A DNA stretch of 64,000 bases from Haemonchus contortus (GCA_000469685.2 LS997566.1:10109492-10173491), one strand, 5' to 3'; counted from the first letter of the stretch, positions 25,335 through 38,620 are shown. Made by a program: numbers and translations. Notes: generated from the sequence alone by a model not told the origin.

Positions 25335-26292
25335 AAAAATACCGTACCCAGGCAAATTTAAAGGACCCCAGTTCAAGTAGTCCGTAGACCATGAATGAAA
25401 CTATTTCGAAAAGTTGGTCTCTAATGTCAATGAACCTTATAAGTGAATATAACTCTGAGCCGTTTGAGCAAGTAGTTGAGTTGCCACATGTTTGGTGTGT
25501 TATGAGTTTCGTACTTTTACATGTAGCATGAATGGGTGCTTTCACAGTTTAACGATGTGCATCGTTTCAACCAACCGATCGACCAACCGACCCGTTAGGG
25601 AGCGTTAAGTAGTGCGGCGTGGGGACGAGTTTTACGCTAGTCAACAGTTGCGACTTCATTATTCGTCCGCGGTTAACTATGAGCTCGAAAATGAGTTTTG
25701 GCGTAAATGTGTAACGATACTACTCCATTTCAATTCCTTATAACAGGAAAAAAAAGAGGCGAGTTGAAGTCATGAAACGATGATCCCAGGCCGTTGTGTT
25801 AAACATCTCAATACGTTGTCATTAATTGAAGAATTTCTAATTTTTTTTTGATCACAAGGGATAACCACCCTAAAAGCAATAAAGAAAAGTCTCTAACAAC
25901 ACTCAAGGCCGAGAACAGAGAAACATGAAAATTTATGAGACCAATTTCACAGGAAATCAAATATGACAAGAAAAATGAACAACCGTTGACTTTCTTCGAA
26001 ATCAACCATTAACAACAGTGGTAGGAAAATGATATTTTCAACAAACGAATCAAAATCAATCCTAGACAAAAATACCCAGACTGAAACCAAAACAAGCCGT
26101 AAACGAAGTGAGAAAATTGAAACAGGAACTCTTCGGTGACGAACATCAGATCTCCGACTGGCAAACCATTCTTATAGTTTGAAGCTGTTCATTGGAAAGA
26201 TTTACAGCCCTGAAAATTAACCCTACAACTTCTGAATTTTGTCAGCATTTGTCTGTCATCAAACCGAAGAAAACGAATACAAAAAAACAATC

Positions 26293-29200
26293 TCACTTGA
26301 GGTGACTACCGAACTTTCCGCTTATACGAATCAAAGCAGTTTGTAACGTTGCATCGATTTGCTTCACAGTAATATCACATCCGCTTGGCAGGGTTTGGCT
26401 CTGGAAATACTCAAAGCACTTATTGATACATATTGCTTAACTCATCACTTGCTTGATTTCAAGGCAGAAATTTGATCTGAGATATTTAGAGTACGAAAAG
26501 GAAAAGGTGGTCATGTAATGACACCCAAATTTAGTTCCTACAATTTTTCGATTATAAGTTATGACATGAACAGAGGAAATTTTTGTAAGATAAATTAAAA
26601 ACGTATCGCTATTCTATTCGAAACTTTTGCATTTTTTCCAGAAATCCTTAGTATGAAAAAAAGTCGATCAAAGCGAGTCATGACCGGCCGCCCATTGTTT
26701 CGTGCCTAAGGAATGCGATTACAAGGTTCCACAAGTTATCGGGGCAAGCCAACAGTGATTAGTGAGCAGGAGGAGAAACAGTGAAGTGATCATACCAACC
26801 CTCTGCTTTAAATCAGCGGTGGACCAAAAGAAAAACAATTTCCCTCCACATCTGAACTGCAGAAGTACCTGGTGTGACTGAACTTGAGAAAAGCGATTCA
26901 TTGCTTGGAGCAAAATTGTGTAGGGCATGCACATTGCTGATCAGAAATATTACCAGCAAATAGTAATCTTCAGCGCTACGGAAGTAAAAGACTCACAATA
27001 CATTCGTTATAAAAAATTCAAATTAAATGAGTAGTGAAAGTAGGAAGAAAGTTAAGATAGAATGGAAATCATACTCACCGCTCTCAATCGGAAGTATTTG
27101 TCAATAGTTCGAATGAGTTGCACAAAGACTCCTATTATCGTATGCAAATCTTTTAACACAACACCGTAACGATCCTCTTGATAAGATTCGACCACAAACA
27201 TATACAAACCTGAAGAAATATCAAAATATCATTCGTTACAGTCCATGTAGACTCGACAAAAGCTTACTTTCAACAGCCAAAACGACTATGCTGGCGTCGT
27301 ATCGTGACACCACCTCGTCCTCATACGATGTGATCCTCTTCCACCTGAAATAAAATCAAGAAGAGGGTCTGAATAAAGCACTTAAATCCAAGACAGAAAG
27401 TCTGAAATTAGATTTCAACGGTGGGTCGAAGCAAGGAAAAAGGGAAAGGTAAGCGACAGATCCAGATGAGCAAGTAGCACCCCACTCACAACAGCACATT
27501 CTGACGGACCACGATCGTAATAAAAGCTCAACATTGGTTTTGCAGCAGTCCAATGTTCCTCACGCCGTGAGTGGGTTCAGGCAACTGAATGGTGGGCATG
27601 TTTATTACTTGGCCCCGACCTTTCCTGACGCGAGCTACGCTGACTAGAAATTGGTTTTGAAGCAATCACAAAAATGGGAGGCTAGTTAATTATAGAAGTT
27701 CACTGCTGAATGCCGTAAACGAACACTAGCTGACGACATTATGGGCGCAATGAAAGTTGAAAATTCACTGTGCTACAAGTATCAATCGACAGTATCGGAT
27801 TGTTATGATGAACGCGCCTGTAGATCATAATGTTGTGAAAAAGAAATACCAGCTGCATTGCAGTTGAAGGGACGGATTGGACTGTCGAACAGCTGGTCTG
27901 ATGGCAACACGATGGCGTTGACGAACAGCGGAAGAGTAAACTTCAAAGTGAAGATAAGTAAGAGTAACAGGGAAAGAGTTTACTACATGAAACAGTACAA
28001 AAAAGGAACAACATTTACAAGTGCAAAGAAAGGAATTACGTAGACTTACTCTGCTTCCTTGATTTGTGTGGCATCATCAACATCTCTCTATCCACTTCAG
28101 CAAAATCATCTTCTGGCATATCAGCATGGTCTCTATCAAGACCAAAACTTTCAAAGCGAGAACATGCGGTCTAAAGTAAGAAGTCGTGATGTTGGTACAA
28201 GGTAGGCACTCATGCAAGCCGAAAGCGATCCTCAGAGAAAGAATAAACCACCTTCGCCTACTATTAATGAAAAGCATGTGGATACATGCATCAATTGGTT
28301 GCATTTAACACTAAAACCGACCTGCAGTTCATTTTGCACCCTCTCCAAAACGCTGATACAAGCCGTAGAAACATTTGTCCAATTGCGCGGATGTCCACCT
28401 ACAAAGAAATTGCTAGAATATGGCATGCTAGAGAAAAAAAAAATCGAGGAAAAAAGAGAAAAACTACAGCTGCTGCTAGGTAATGAAGGAAATTGTGGGG
28501 CAGTAGGAGGTCCACAACAATGTTGTGGACCTCTTACTGTAACGAAGTTTAGTGTAACGAACTTCTGACAAGGTACCTACCAGGTTGGCTCAACGAGAAT
28601 ACTTCCAGGCGGCGGTTGCGATCTGTCCATGCCACATGCCGAAGGTCAGTGAAAGCGAACATCTGGAAAGGACGCAATGGAACAGTCTATGTTTCTGTTT
28701 GTATGAAGGAGATGCGGATATGTTCCAAGCCAATTTTTATAGTGATGGAAATAAAGACGCGTCCTAAAGAGTTCAGATGGAGCAAGTAGCAAATTGGTCA
28801 GTAATTGCAAAATAGAGGCGTAAAGTCACTATTCAACTATTACACAGTTTGCCTACTCTTCTGAATTTACTAGTATTCAGTTTTTATGTTACTAAAAAAA
28901 AAAAACCCTATCATCAGACCAATGCCAATGCTTGTAGCAACAGAGTTTTTCAGCCGATGCACAATGAAGGGTTGCAATAACAATCAAATTATGAGCAGCA
29001 AAGTTCTATGTAATAAGAACACCTCAGGGGCATACCTTCAATAGTGGATGCTGACTATCAAGAACGATGACCAAATTTCTAGTCTGCTCTGGAGTTGGCG
29101 AATGCACAGCATAAGAGGGAGGTAATGGAAAGGAGATTGGCTGAAAATACAGTTCCTCCGGTAACAAACATCTTGGAAAGAATCCTGCTGGAATCAAAGG

Positions 29201-31071
29201 AAAAGGAACGACATGAGTGCTGCAATTCCAGGGAACATCAGAATCTAAAGCCCAGGAAGGTAACCCATAGACCTCATTTTTCTCCGTTGGCAGCGGACTT
29301 TTTCACACCTTTTCCTCTTCCTCTTGTCTACTATTGAAGCTCACTCTCGCGCAAATTCAATCCCGTCCTCTTTCTTCATCAACCACACATCATCCTTCAG
29401 TACCATCTAATTACAACCCTTATGGCGAATAGCTGTCGTCATGTTCCTTGTCCTGATTCAAAAGGATTCAATAAATGCCGGCCACGAAGTGAGCCCCTTA
29501 CATCGTATCAGAAGGAGTTTTGACTTGTAATGCATTCAGTAACATGAGGAATGGCACGCTCAGGAAAATTAATCACGAAAATTAAAGAAGCATAACATCA
29601 CAAAAAAGGAACAGAAACATTACCTTCATTACAATATGACGAACAAGCTTCAACAAAGCTTTTGTAGCGAATTGTTGTCCAAAAATGACAACAATGTTGC
29701 ACATGTGAAAAGTTAAGTTAAACAACAATAATAGAGAAGAGAAGCCATGAGAGAACAGGCCTAAATTTGAACAATAATGCAAAGAGCTGTGGGGTTGTTA
29801 TAATCTTAGATTTCGCATTCTGGCTGCATTAATCTATAGAATCATCTTACCGGCCACACACCCAACAACGGTTGTGAAAGACGCTATACGAATTGCTTCT
29901 CGGAATGAAGAAATAAGAACAGAGTCATACCCAACTGCAAACATGCCAACAATAGTGTGTGTGATCCCTAACTGAAAACTTTCGAAAATTTATACGAGCA
30001 AAGAGATAGTTGAGTTGATAACCTTACCTGCGTCACAGCACCAGAGAAATTGAGCTGAAAGTCGTTGCGGAATATGGAGCAGAACGCGGACACCATAGCA
30101 GACAAGATAACCAAGCAAACGAGAAACCTAGGATTCACTCATTGTAATCAAGTGATTATCATATAACAAAACGAAAAAAGTAAAGATAGTATGATCACTT
30201 TTCATCCGTAGAAAACCGTGTCATTTTCATCAGAGCGATAGATTGAATTTCGTTGAAGATCATAACAGCTAAAAAACATAGCCAAGAATCCAAGCTCGTC
30301 CAGGAGACTCTTTGCCGTTGTTCAGCTAAATAGGAACACGCGTTCGAGAGAAGCTACTCATGTGAACGGCAGAAACGTAAAAAGAATGTCAAACGTGTGA
30401 GCTCACCTTTAGCAAGAAAATGTAGCAGAACCCAACAAGTAGCAAAGGATAGCGCCCAAATAATTACACTTGAAAACCATGTTGATAGAGAGAAGGTCGA
30501 AGAAAATGCATCTAAACATTTAGTTAAGAGTAATCAACCGAGGTAACCGTCAGAAAATGCCATACCCTTGAAGAACTGTAGCGGAGATGCCAATGAAAAT
30601 TGCAGAGAAACAAGCGTAACAAAGTAAAGAAATGTGCAAATAACGCTAGTGCAGGCAGAGGTCTTCAAACGGCGATTTTCTATCTGAATATATAAATTTA
30701 ATTGCGAAGAGACATCAAAGTAAAACGTAAAGCTAAGGAAAACCAACCAGCCCCAGAAACCATTCTAGAACTTTATCGTGGACGGTGGGCAATCTTTGTA
30801 TCTGTTGTGGGCTCGGTACTGAATGACTTCCTCTCTGTTCTGCTTTAGGTTGGCTTGGCGAGAAAAACGAATCCTCGTCAAAAGTAGACCTACACTGGTT
30901 GAGTTACAACACAATGATTGAAGGCGAAGAGTAAGATGAAAAAACACTCAAAAATAATAGAAATGATCGAGCATAAGCAGCAGAAACTCCTTACCTCCTA
31001 CTCAAATTAGTCAGTGGCGTAGTAGCCGCCTCACCAACCATCGATGGTTGATGAGAATAGTCACCCAGCAT
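26293..31071 (-). CDS. npp-22: transmembrane nucleoporin NDC1
   Basis: NDC1 anchors nuclear pore complexes in the pore membrane and is needed for pore assembly. Phase-consistent exons: 31071-30995, 30889-30748, 30683-30566, 30511-30407, 30325-30199, 30127-30028, 29971-29851, 29760-29624, 29086-29036, 28662-28581, 28398-28322, 28170-28050, then 27344-27268, 27209-27079, 26400-26293. An extra N-terminal tail of about 73 aa precedes DKVLEWF. Several hydrophobic segments follow (for example SVIIWALSFATCWVLLHFL and FLVCLVILSAMVSAF). The family core RRLEVFSLSQPGGHPRNW and the C-terminal EDRYGVVLKDL and IDKYFRL blocks are diagnostic. A middle stretch (27.35-28.05 kb) is unresolved: a likely exon begins at 27940, another at about 27659 (GQVINMPTIQLPEPTHG), and perhaps an 11-nt exon lies at about 27.5 kb. 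Estimated length is near 590 aa, like worm NPP-22. ATG 31071 lies 7 nt after a TTATTTTAG acceptor. Confidence 0.92.
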
Positions 31072-32050
31072 CAGTTTCTAAAATAAATATACACAAAACC
31101 TAGTGTTCATAGAACAGTTGATCAGCAGAATTAAGGAATCCACAAATTTCGCGAAACATCGGATACGTATGAAGTTAAAGAATAGGAGGGGCTCTCCGCT
31201 CTCCTAAAGTTGGTGAAAGGTGAAGCTTATCATGGAGCTTCATAGGATAGCTTAATTTGCGCAGTTTCCGTTGGCAACCAGAGAAGAGCACGAACTATTT
31301 TCCTGTATTGGTCCCTACTACAAAATAGAAAGTCTAATTCTGATCACTGACATCTATTGGTGATAAACATACTACGATTAGTATAGCCATTGTTGCAAAC
31401 TGTTTCGTTTGATAGATTTGCTGCGAGAAAATAATTCAAGCCGCAGAACCTTCCAATAAAACGCGATCCAAGTCTTAGATCGTTCAAACATCAGGAGCAA
31501 TGATTGTACCACTTCGAAAGTGGTCATTTCTGAATCTATGGATGAAACGCCCTGGCAGTTCAGAAAAATCCTAAAAAAATCAGTTTCGAAAGAGAACCCA
31601 GCCCAGATGCGAGAAAAGTTTGGACACGAATCAGAAGTGTGCGAGATGACTATTTGAAATGTTCATGCACATGCATGGAACTATTCATAAGAAGGAAAAT
31701 CCATAGGAAAAGCGCCCACACATGCTGCTCTAAGGTACGGTTCTAAATAAATCTAACATCGTTGTTTTCAGAAGCAGAAAAAGGATTTCCGCGAGCGTCT
31801 ATAGTGACCAATGGCAAAAGTGAAACAAGCTGGAAAAAATGTGGGAAGCAATGGAAATCTGAATTCCTCATTCTCATTGCAAATAAAATCGGAATCGGAC
31901 TTAGATATGATTAAAATAGAAACTGACTATGGCACAGTAACTATTTGGCTTCGCCAAAGCACTACAAACGTATGGAAACATTTTGAATAGTTTCCTATGA
32001 TAACAAGAGTATCTCGGTGATTATTGATAACAAGTGCAGCTTTGGCCAAC

Positions 32051-33441
32051 GGCGATCGCATCTAAAAATATAGGGAGCCCTCCGGCGCGTGTCGCGTGCG
32101 TGTCTCTTGGCCCATTGCCAAATGTGGTTTATTCTCCTCTGCTGGAGGTATCTCACTAATGATTGCTACAGGAATACATATGAAACGCTATCCTATGATC
32201 ATCGCACTGTTATTCCTCTACGGTCTGGCTCGTTAGGAGTGTACTTGCTCCTACGCTACTCAATAGTCGCGACTAACCCCTCTTCCTATTAAATGACCTG
32301 AATGTAAAATATTTCCCATACTCCTGCATTCTTGCACGTTAGATGCTGCTGACAACTGCTTATTCTTATACAAGCTCTTTCAGGAGTGAAAGTACGTTTT
32401 TCAATTTTAACTTAATGTAGATTTACCCAACACAATAGGAACAGATACTACCCCTGACTCTGCTTCTCACGTTTTCGAGTGTCGTAGTGGCGTTTACAAA
32501 CTGATGTATTGTAAACCCTCTATCTTCATTTCGAAAACAAGAAGGCCACTTGCCCTTCCAGCAGAACTAGCGATACCCTCACACCTAACTGTTGGATTAC
32601 TGATTAACTGGAACTGATTCCTACCGCTTTAACTCATGCACTGATGTCATGACTCCAAAAGGCGGGAAACATGTTCTGATCTTATGATCCCAAAAGGCAA
32701 AAAACACGCGTAAGTTATTGGTGAAATGAAACTACGTAAGTGGTCTACTCAACAACTGGAATTCTGAAAAACGAGATAAAAGAGTGAGTGTTGAGGCCAA
32801 AATCCACTTAAATCCAATCTCATTCGTACACTTATCTTCCTCACCACCCCATATGCACCATGAGCCTCATCCATGGTATCTCACTAATCCTACGATAGCT
32901 TTTTGGGGCAATGACCCACAATCATTTCCACTCTCCTAAATTTATCTTGCTCTGCAAAATCCATATGGTAGCAGACTGCCCATCGATGAGGGATCTCTCT
33001 TGTTCTCCTAAATTTATCATTGCATTGTAAGCTCTATATGGCTATTCTGGAACTCTCATAGCGATCTAACTTCTCATCTAACCAACAACTACTCCTACTT
33101 CTACCTAAAGTTTGTCTTCGAGGCTACTCATCCCATCGGGGTGAAAGGAAGTAGAACAACTTACCCACATACAAGGAGGGCACTCGAACGCTGAAGGTGT
33201 CTATAAGGATGAAGCGCTTAGGGACATGAATGAACTCCCAAGCAAGTCAGCCTCACAACACCATCAACAAACATTAAGCAGTTGCAGCGAGATGCTCAGA
33301 AGATGGATTACACATGTATTCGTGAGCAGGCGGTAGTGAAATTACTCCAGTCGAGGCGAGTAAACCACATTTGGCAATGGGCCAAGAGACACGCACGCGA
33401 CACGCGCCGGAGAGTCCCCTATATTTTTAGATGCGATCGCC
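32051..33441. repeat. 81-bp inverted repeat pair with 1.23-kb interior (possible non-autonomous transposon)
   Basis: 32051-32131 and 33361-33441 are reverse complements over 81 bp with three mismatches, all clustered near the sequence TATAGGG. Weak similarity extends 30-40 bp outward (GATAACAAGTGC against the reverse of GCAGGTGATAAC). The interior (32132-33360) shows no coding potential. It could be a long-TIR element or two separate insertions of one repeat in opposite orientation. Confidence 0.65.
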
Positions 33442-33550
33442 AACGGCGGCAATTTCCGCTGAAAAAAACGCAGGTGATAACGAAACTTCAAATTTGAAAA
33501 ATTGTGTGTGTGCACTAATCTTTCATCTACAGTAACCTCAAATTCGCGGG

Positions 33551-33664
33551 GGACGGAACATTCACCCAGAACTGGATGGATGCGGCAAATGGCGCGACGA
33601 GTTTCATGGCGTTTGGGACGACTTTGGCACCTATTATTGGGGCGCAAACTCGAAGTAGAGTACC
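33551..33664. repeat. dispersed repeat, related to the 21.2-kb foldback
   Basis: The blocks GGACGGAA, TTCACCCA, GGATGGATGCGGC, CACCTATTATTGGGGC and GAGTACC occur in the same order as the diverged blocks of the 21211-21432 foldback arms. The long minus-strand reading frame across 33342-33968 is probably carried by this repeat. Confidence 0.5.
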
Positions 33665-36166
33665 CAGGAGCACGTCTGGTGACTTGACGTATGTTTCTCC
33701 GGCACGGGCTGTTACCGGGATATTCCCTGAGGTAGGGTGTGGTGCGTTGGGAACGAAATGGTCGCGTCGCGGTGAGAGGGGCGTCGCGCGCGAAGGAATG
33801 TAGCAGGATGCAGCAGTAGGTAAGAAACACAAGAACAAAAGTATTAATAATAGAATTATGCATAAAATAATGATCGCATATCAATTGAGCTGTATGAAGA
33901 ACGCTAGAGCTGTAATAACGACGAATGAGTGGTCCGCGACAGCCGCGTGCGGCAAATCGATTACCCAAAATCGTTCCTAACGCCCGTCTCCCCCTGAGGT
34001 AGGACGCATCAGTGACTCTAGAATGCGCGTGTAGAGTCGCATAGCTTCAGCTTCAATGTGCGTGGTTCGGCAGCGTCCATGCTCGGCTAGTCTCTGCAGT
34101 AAGAGTATCTACCTGGGCGTTCACGAAGACAACCAAAGATCTGTTAACCGCGGCACTCGTCGTTGAACCGCGCCTGGCCGCATATTCAACTTATACAGCA
34201 GGATCATCTACCCGCACCTTCGCGAGAACAATTTTTCTGACAGCAAGAGCTAAATTATGCTAAATATGATCATTGAGAAAATACTATTATAGTTCCGAAC
34301 GATGTTTATTTAGAGCCACGCAATCTCACGTTCCACGCGTGCGCGCTTACTAAGTCAAGGAAAGTTTGGAGGATGTATTATCGAAATTGTTCTTAGCAGC
34401 TGGGAATGGACTTCTGATCATGGCTGAAAGAACTGCTGGAGTTGAAAAAAAGATCAATTAATTTCTTTTTTTATCTTCAGCAACTCCCTCAACAATGTTC
34501 AGAAGTCTTTCCTGGAAATGAAGGGCAAAAATGATCAAAGGAGAGGTTAGTCTCCTGCCAGAGAGGCGAATAGAATCATTGTCGGGAGGCGAAGGTTCTT
34601 TCCGATTTCAGTGGGTGGTAATGGCTTCGTTTCTCACCGGTACATGCTCGATTATCTTCCGACGATTCCAGAATGGAAAGAAACCCGTGAGCAGAGCCCT
34701 TGTCTTGCTCAAGGGCATGGCTTGTGTGGATGGTTTGGTGATTTTGTGAAGTCCAGGTCGTTATCGTCCTTTATTTCATTCAAAACATACTAATATCACC
34801 GGTGCAAGTGGTTGTTTGTGAGGTACATTTTTCTCAAAGGTTTAACACACGACTCAAAGCCTGCTCAGGATAAACCTACATATGTGACATATGGATTCAG
34901 AGAGAATGTTCGGATGGGAGTCAATCGAGATCAAGAAAGTAAAACAACAACGTTGAATCGAACATTAGAAGAAGATGGAGGAAAACAAGGAAGGGCTGGA
35001 GAATATAAGGATCAAATTATGCAAGAACAAGACAAAGAGTAATTAAAGTGAGGTAAGATTATAATCAGTAGAAAAACTTATTAGGATCATTTGATGATTT
35101 CTTACAACTTATGACAACCCTCAAGTAAAAAAATATCATTGACTTGGAATAGGAGTACGTGTGAAAACTGCCACCAGGCTTCAACCAGTAGGATGACATA
35201 AATTTAATTGATGCCATTTCTCATTGTTGACGGAACATCAAAAAGATATGGTGTCCTAGCAAAGGTTTTCAAGGCCCGTGAACAACCATCCAGCCCCTTT
35301 CTTTGTTGCGTAATGTTACCACGCGGGCAATGAAGATTGTTAGTGTGAAGGTTGTGCCACGTATCCCTAATCGTGGGCGTCCGATTCGAGTTATCAATCT
35401 TTTCTACTCATCAATGTTCATGGCCGAGTGCGTGCGGACAAGAACACCCACCGCCTCAGCTACCATACCTCCAAGGAATAGCCCATCTACAGTCTCATAA
35501 ATGTCAGATAGTAGAGCTGCAGATATCGTACTCGAACTTGGTCTTCCTGCTTTGTATAATCACATTCTCGATACACTCTTCAGATGCGAGCGTTTGTGCA
35601 TTGAAAGTGCAAAGTGTTATAATCGTAGTCCTACCTCTTTCGAACAGATTGTCATATGTAGCTCTAGAACTTAATAGCGTCTTCCAGCAGTCCTACCCGT
35701 CACTGTCGTGCAGTGAGCTCTCTCAGTACCACGAAAATGAGACCAATTTACATTACTGTATCTAACTTATGGGCACCTACTAGTAGTTGGTCAGGGTCCG
35801 ACGTGGATGCTCGGCCGACTCGGGGTAGCTGCACAAAAAAGGGCAAGGAGCTAAGATATTGGACGCTGTCCCCAGTTGCCTGACGGATTACATCTCAGTC
35901 ACCCGAATGCAAGCTTTTGGCTGAGCCGATGTGCAAGATACCAACCACACCCGCACTCCCCACACACGTACGCATGGATACATTAGAGAATCGCCCCTGA
36001 GCGAGTGCTTTGGCCCCGCCATCCTATATATTATCTGCAATTCAGCTGGCACGTAGTCTCTTCATCAACCGGCTGGAGGACCCTCATTGAGATCGAACTC
36101 TCAGTAAAGGAGGCAAACATTCGAAAGAGAGAAATTTTATTGATGAGGGTTCATTGCTAGAGCGAT

Positions 36167-38470
36167 TCAAGGAGCAACACAAAGAGCTTCATCTTTGCTA
36201 CAAACGCAGCCGGCGCATTGGCAGTCTTCGTTAGTTGTGCACGGATCTCCTATGTCATAAATCGTGTGGGAGAGCTTGAGTCCTCTGAAATTCAAACTTC
36301 TATGTCAATTCGTCACCAGAGGGAATCCATTGTAGTGAGCTCATTCTTACCCAGGATTGTATTCGCATGCTACTGCTGTCCACGCATTCCAACAAGATAC
36401 AACAGCACAGCCAATTTTGTTGCTCGTTTGCCAGGCCAGCTGGAACGATATTAAGAACAACCTAGCATTCATCCGCTAACGTTGCTAAAAGTTTTGTTCC
36501 GACTTGACTATATTCAGTTGTGCCTCGCGTGAAAAAGTCGTTAGTGAAAACGTTGTCCTGAGGCACACCAATTTTATATAGTTCGCTGAACCACGCGTCG
36601 ACCCCCTGAAATGAGGTTGATCCTGCCCATTTCTAAAGATGCAACAGTGCTCCTTACTCTAACCTCTGCTGCAGCCTTCGTCTTGTTAGGGGTGAATATT
36701 AACGAATGCATGTTAGTCCCCCAGCGATTTTTCTGTGCAACAGAGTTGTATCCGAACATACAAGTGCCCGCCCATTCCACGACGTTGGCTTCAACGTCGC
36801 AGTCGTAGCTCTACAAAAGTTTCCTTTCCAAAAAGCAATATATTTCTTCATTAAGAGAAAAATTTCCTGCAAAATCTCCTAGAGCATCGGGGCCTATGCG
36901 GGAACAATCGAAATAAGTCATAATAGAGTAGTACCATTTTCATCATTCTAGCGGCTTTCGGAGCGAATCCTCCAAGTTTGTTCATGGCTCGCCCACTAGC
37001 TATGAGCGATCTTAATAATTTCTTGTTTATATTCCAATCTCATAGTTTGTTCTCCTCGTGGAACTTACCGATAGTTATTGTGCCTGTTGAGGAACATCTC
37101 CCTAACCTCATCTGTCATGCCATTATTAAGTCCTGGGCACGACGCAGCTGAAAATTACGGTTCTTGCTGATTAAAAGCTCAAAACTAGTTCTCTTTGTGA
37201 ACGAACTTGACTTGATATCCGGTGATTCCCCAATGTATAGTGGCTTCGTTGTAGTCGTAGTTGGTGTCGTTGTAGTGGTAGTTGGCTTTTTCGTTGTTGT
37301 CGTAGTGGTCGTTGTAGTGGGTACCGTATGAAGGGGAACGTATCCTGGGGGAATGCAGAGGGCCTCATCTCTGCTACAAACGCAGCCTTCGCATTGACAG
37401 TCTGCATCAGTTGTGCACGGATCTCCTATTTCGTAGGGCGCGTAGCCTGGCCAGTTCCCCCTGTAATTTTTGTGGAATTGCATGATGAGAGAAATTGCTA
37501 TTGCTGTAGTATTCACCTACCCAGGGTTGTATTCGCATCCCACAAATGTCATGCCTGGGCACCACACAACTGCGCAACCAATTTTGTCACTCTCCTGCCA
37601 AACCACCTGCAATGAACGTACTTCCAAGATAAATCGGGCTACTGTGCAGCTATCAATTCCATTGCCACCTCAGAGTAGTGCCCAGCCATTCTCCATGCCT
37701 CTTCGGAGAAAATATAGTTCTTTGGGAACCCATGTGTCCATACCTCACTAATCCACCCAGCAACGGCCTGAAATTTGATGACATTTTTCGAGGAACACAC
37801 TCTTGAGCATATGAATCTAACCGATTCTGCAGCATGGGTCTTGCTCATATTACGTGCGCCAGTCGCCCAAAGGTTCTGTCCCCAATAGTTCCTATCTGCT
37901 TCCGGGTTGTGTTTAACTATGCACTTCTTTGCATACTCCATCATATTTTTCTCAACTTCGCAATCGTAACTCTGTAACGACTCAATAAATCTATGTTATT
38001 TCAATGTCTCATTTGAATAGACATGAGACAAGCTTTCCTTCAAAGAAGGAAGGCTACAGCTCTTACCACTTTCTTCATTCGAGCTGCTTTCGGAACGTAC
38101 CCTCCAAGTTTATTCTTGAGCTGTCCTCTGGCAGCGAGCGATCTGAAGAAATTCTTTCATCCGGCCGGTAACGCGATATCATGGATGCTTTGCATGAGTA
38201 ATACCAACCGACAATGATTGTGTTGATAGACGAAAACAGCCCTAACTTCGTCTGTCATGCCATTGTCAGGGGGACAGTACGTAGCTAAATATATATTTTG
38301 TTAAGCCCTAGCTAGAAAGGAAACGATGTTGAAACATTGGCAGGAACGCACCAGTCACCCACGACGGCGTCAGAAGCCCCTAAATGCGTTAACTCGAACT
38401 ATTTTTCATCGCAAGTAATTAGCTAAAAACATTGACTTACCAAGCAGACAGTTACGAGAAGTATTAGCAT
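36167..38470 (-). CDS. double-CAP-domain secreted protein (ASP/SCP-TAPS), left copy
   Basis: Mirror copy of the plus-strand gene at 39132-41444. Exons: 38470-38441, 38379-38352, 38284-38209, 38142-38067, 37971-37822, 37767-37669, 37606-37521, 37460-37207, 37147-37069, 37010-36935, 36810-36664, 36605-36504, 36439-36351, 36284-36167; 469 aa. All exons and splice sites I checked are intact, so both copies look functional. Order: signal peptide (MLILLVTVCLGLLTPSWVTA, about 20 aa), first CAP domain, Cys-rich hinge, Thr-rich linker, second CAP domain, second Cys-rich hinge. Differences from the right copy include Tyr to Cys just before the end of exon 3 (HNHCR against HNHYR) and Ser to Thr in exon 11 (WAGTCMF against WAGSCMF). 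The added Cys could disturb disulfide pairing. Family members are abundant in hookworm secretions; their molecular role is debated. Confidence 0.9.
36240..36284 (-). other. Cys-rich hinge of the left CAP gene
   Basis: The terminal exon encodes the GDPCTTNEDCQCAGCVC cysteine pattern that follows CAP domains in nematode ASP proteins. A matching motif ends domain 1. This helps confirm frame and family. Confidence 0.7.
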
Positions 38471-38512
38471 ACCTCACGATGAATGTGAATACCTGCAGGT
38501 CACTAGTGGGGG

Positions 38513-38520
38513 TTTATATA
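38513..38520 (-). promoter_or_regulatory. TATA box of the left CAP gene
   Basis: TATATAAA on the minus strand lies about 43 nt upstream of the ATG at 38470, mirrored exactly at 39082-39089. The 5' UTR would be very short. Confidence 0.55.
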
Positions 38521-38620
38521 GCTGTTCCAATAGCCTCCTTCATAAATTTCATGGAGGGCTTGCAGCTGATATAACTTTTACTTTCGAGTTATCCAAAATT
38601 CATTTCCATTGTTCTCGTGA

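Larger units (their letters stand above)
23765..26292. other. intergenic; hairpin and tandem repeats
   Basis: No gene recognised. A GATTCACGTGAATAG palindromic motif occurs at about 24559 and again at about 25092, each followed by a GCGC/GTGC-TTG context. This suggests a dispersed repeat that also supplies the 25138-25181 hairpin and the 90-bp repeat after it. Confidence 0.5.
31072..34801. other. intergenic; upstream of NDC1, repeat-rich
   Basis: No gene I can name. It contains the 81-bp inverted pair at 32051-32131 and 33361-33441, and the repeat at 33551-33664. A reading at about 34603-34793 (frame GNGFVSHRYMLDYLP) has an acceptor-like TTTCAG in front but no partner exon, so I do not call it. 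Confidence 0.45.

Noticed and set aside
33342..33968. 208-codon open frame on the minus strand
   Set aside because: It overlaps a dispersed repeat related to the 21-kb foldback and the right inverted arm, has Arg/Pro-rich composition, and shows no domain or exon partners; it is probably chance openness in GC-rich repeat DNA.
34603..34793. Possible exon with GNGFVSHRYMLDYLP after a TTTCAG
   Set aside because: It has one acceptor-like site only, no partner exon, and no family recognised.
35303..35765. Overlapping ORFs duplicated in mirror at 41846-42308
   Set aside because: Their conservation between arms is explained by the palindrome, which also preserves introns and intergenic DNA. No recognisable motif was found.
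37171..37615. Long frames opposite or out of frame with CAP exon 8
   Set aside because: They are shadows of the Thr-rich linker and hinge exon; the repetitive codons keep other frames open.
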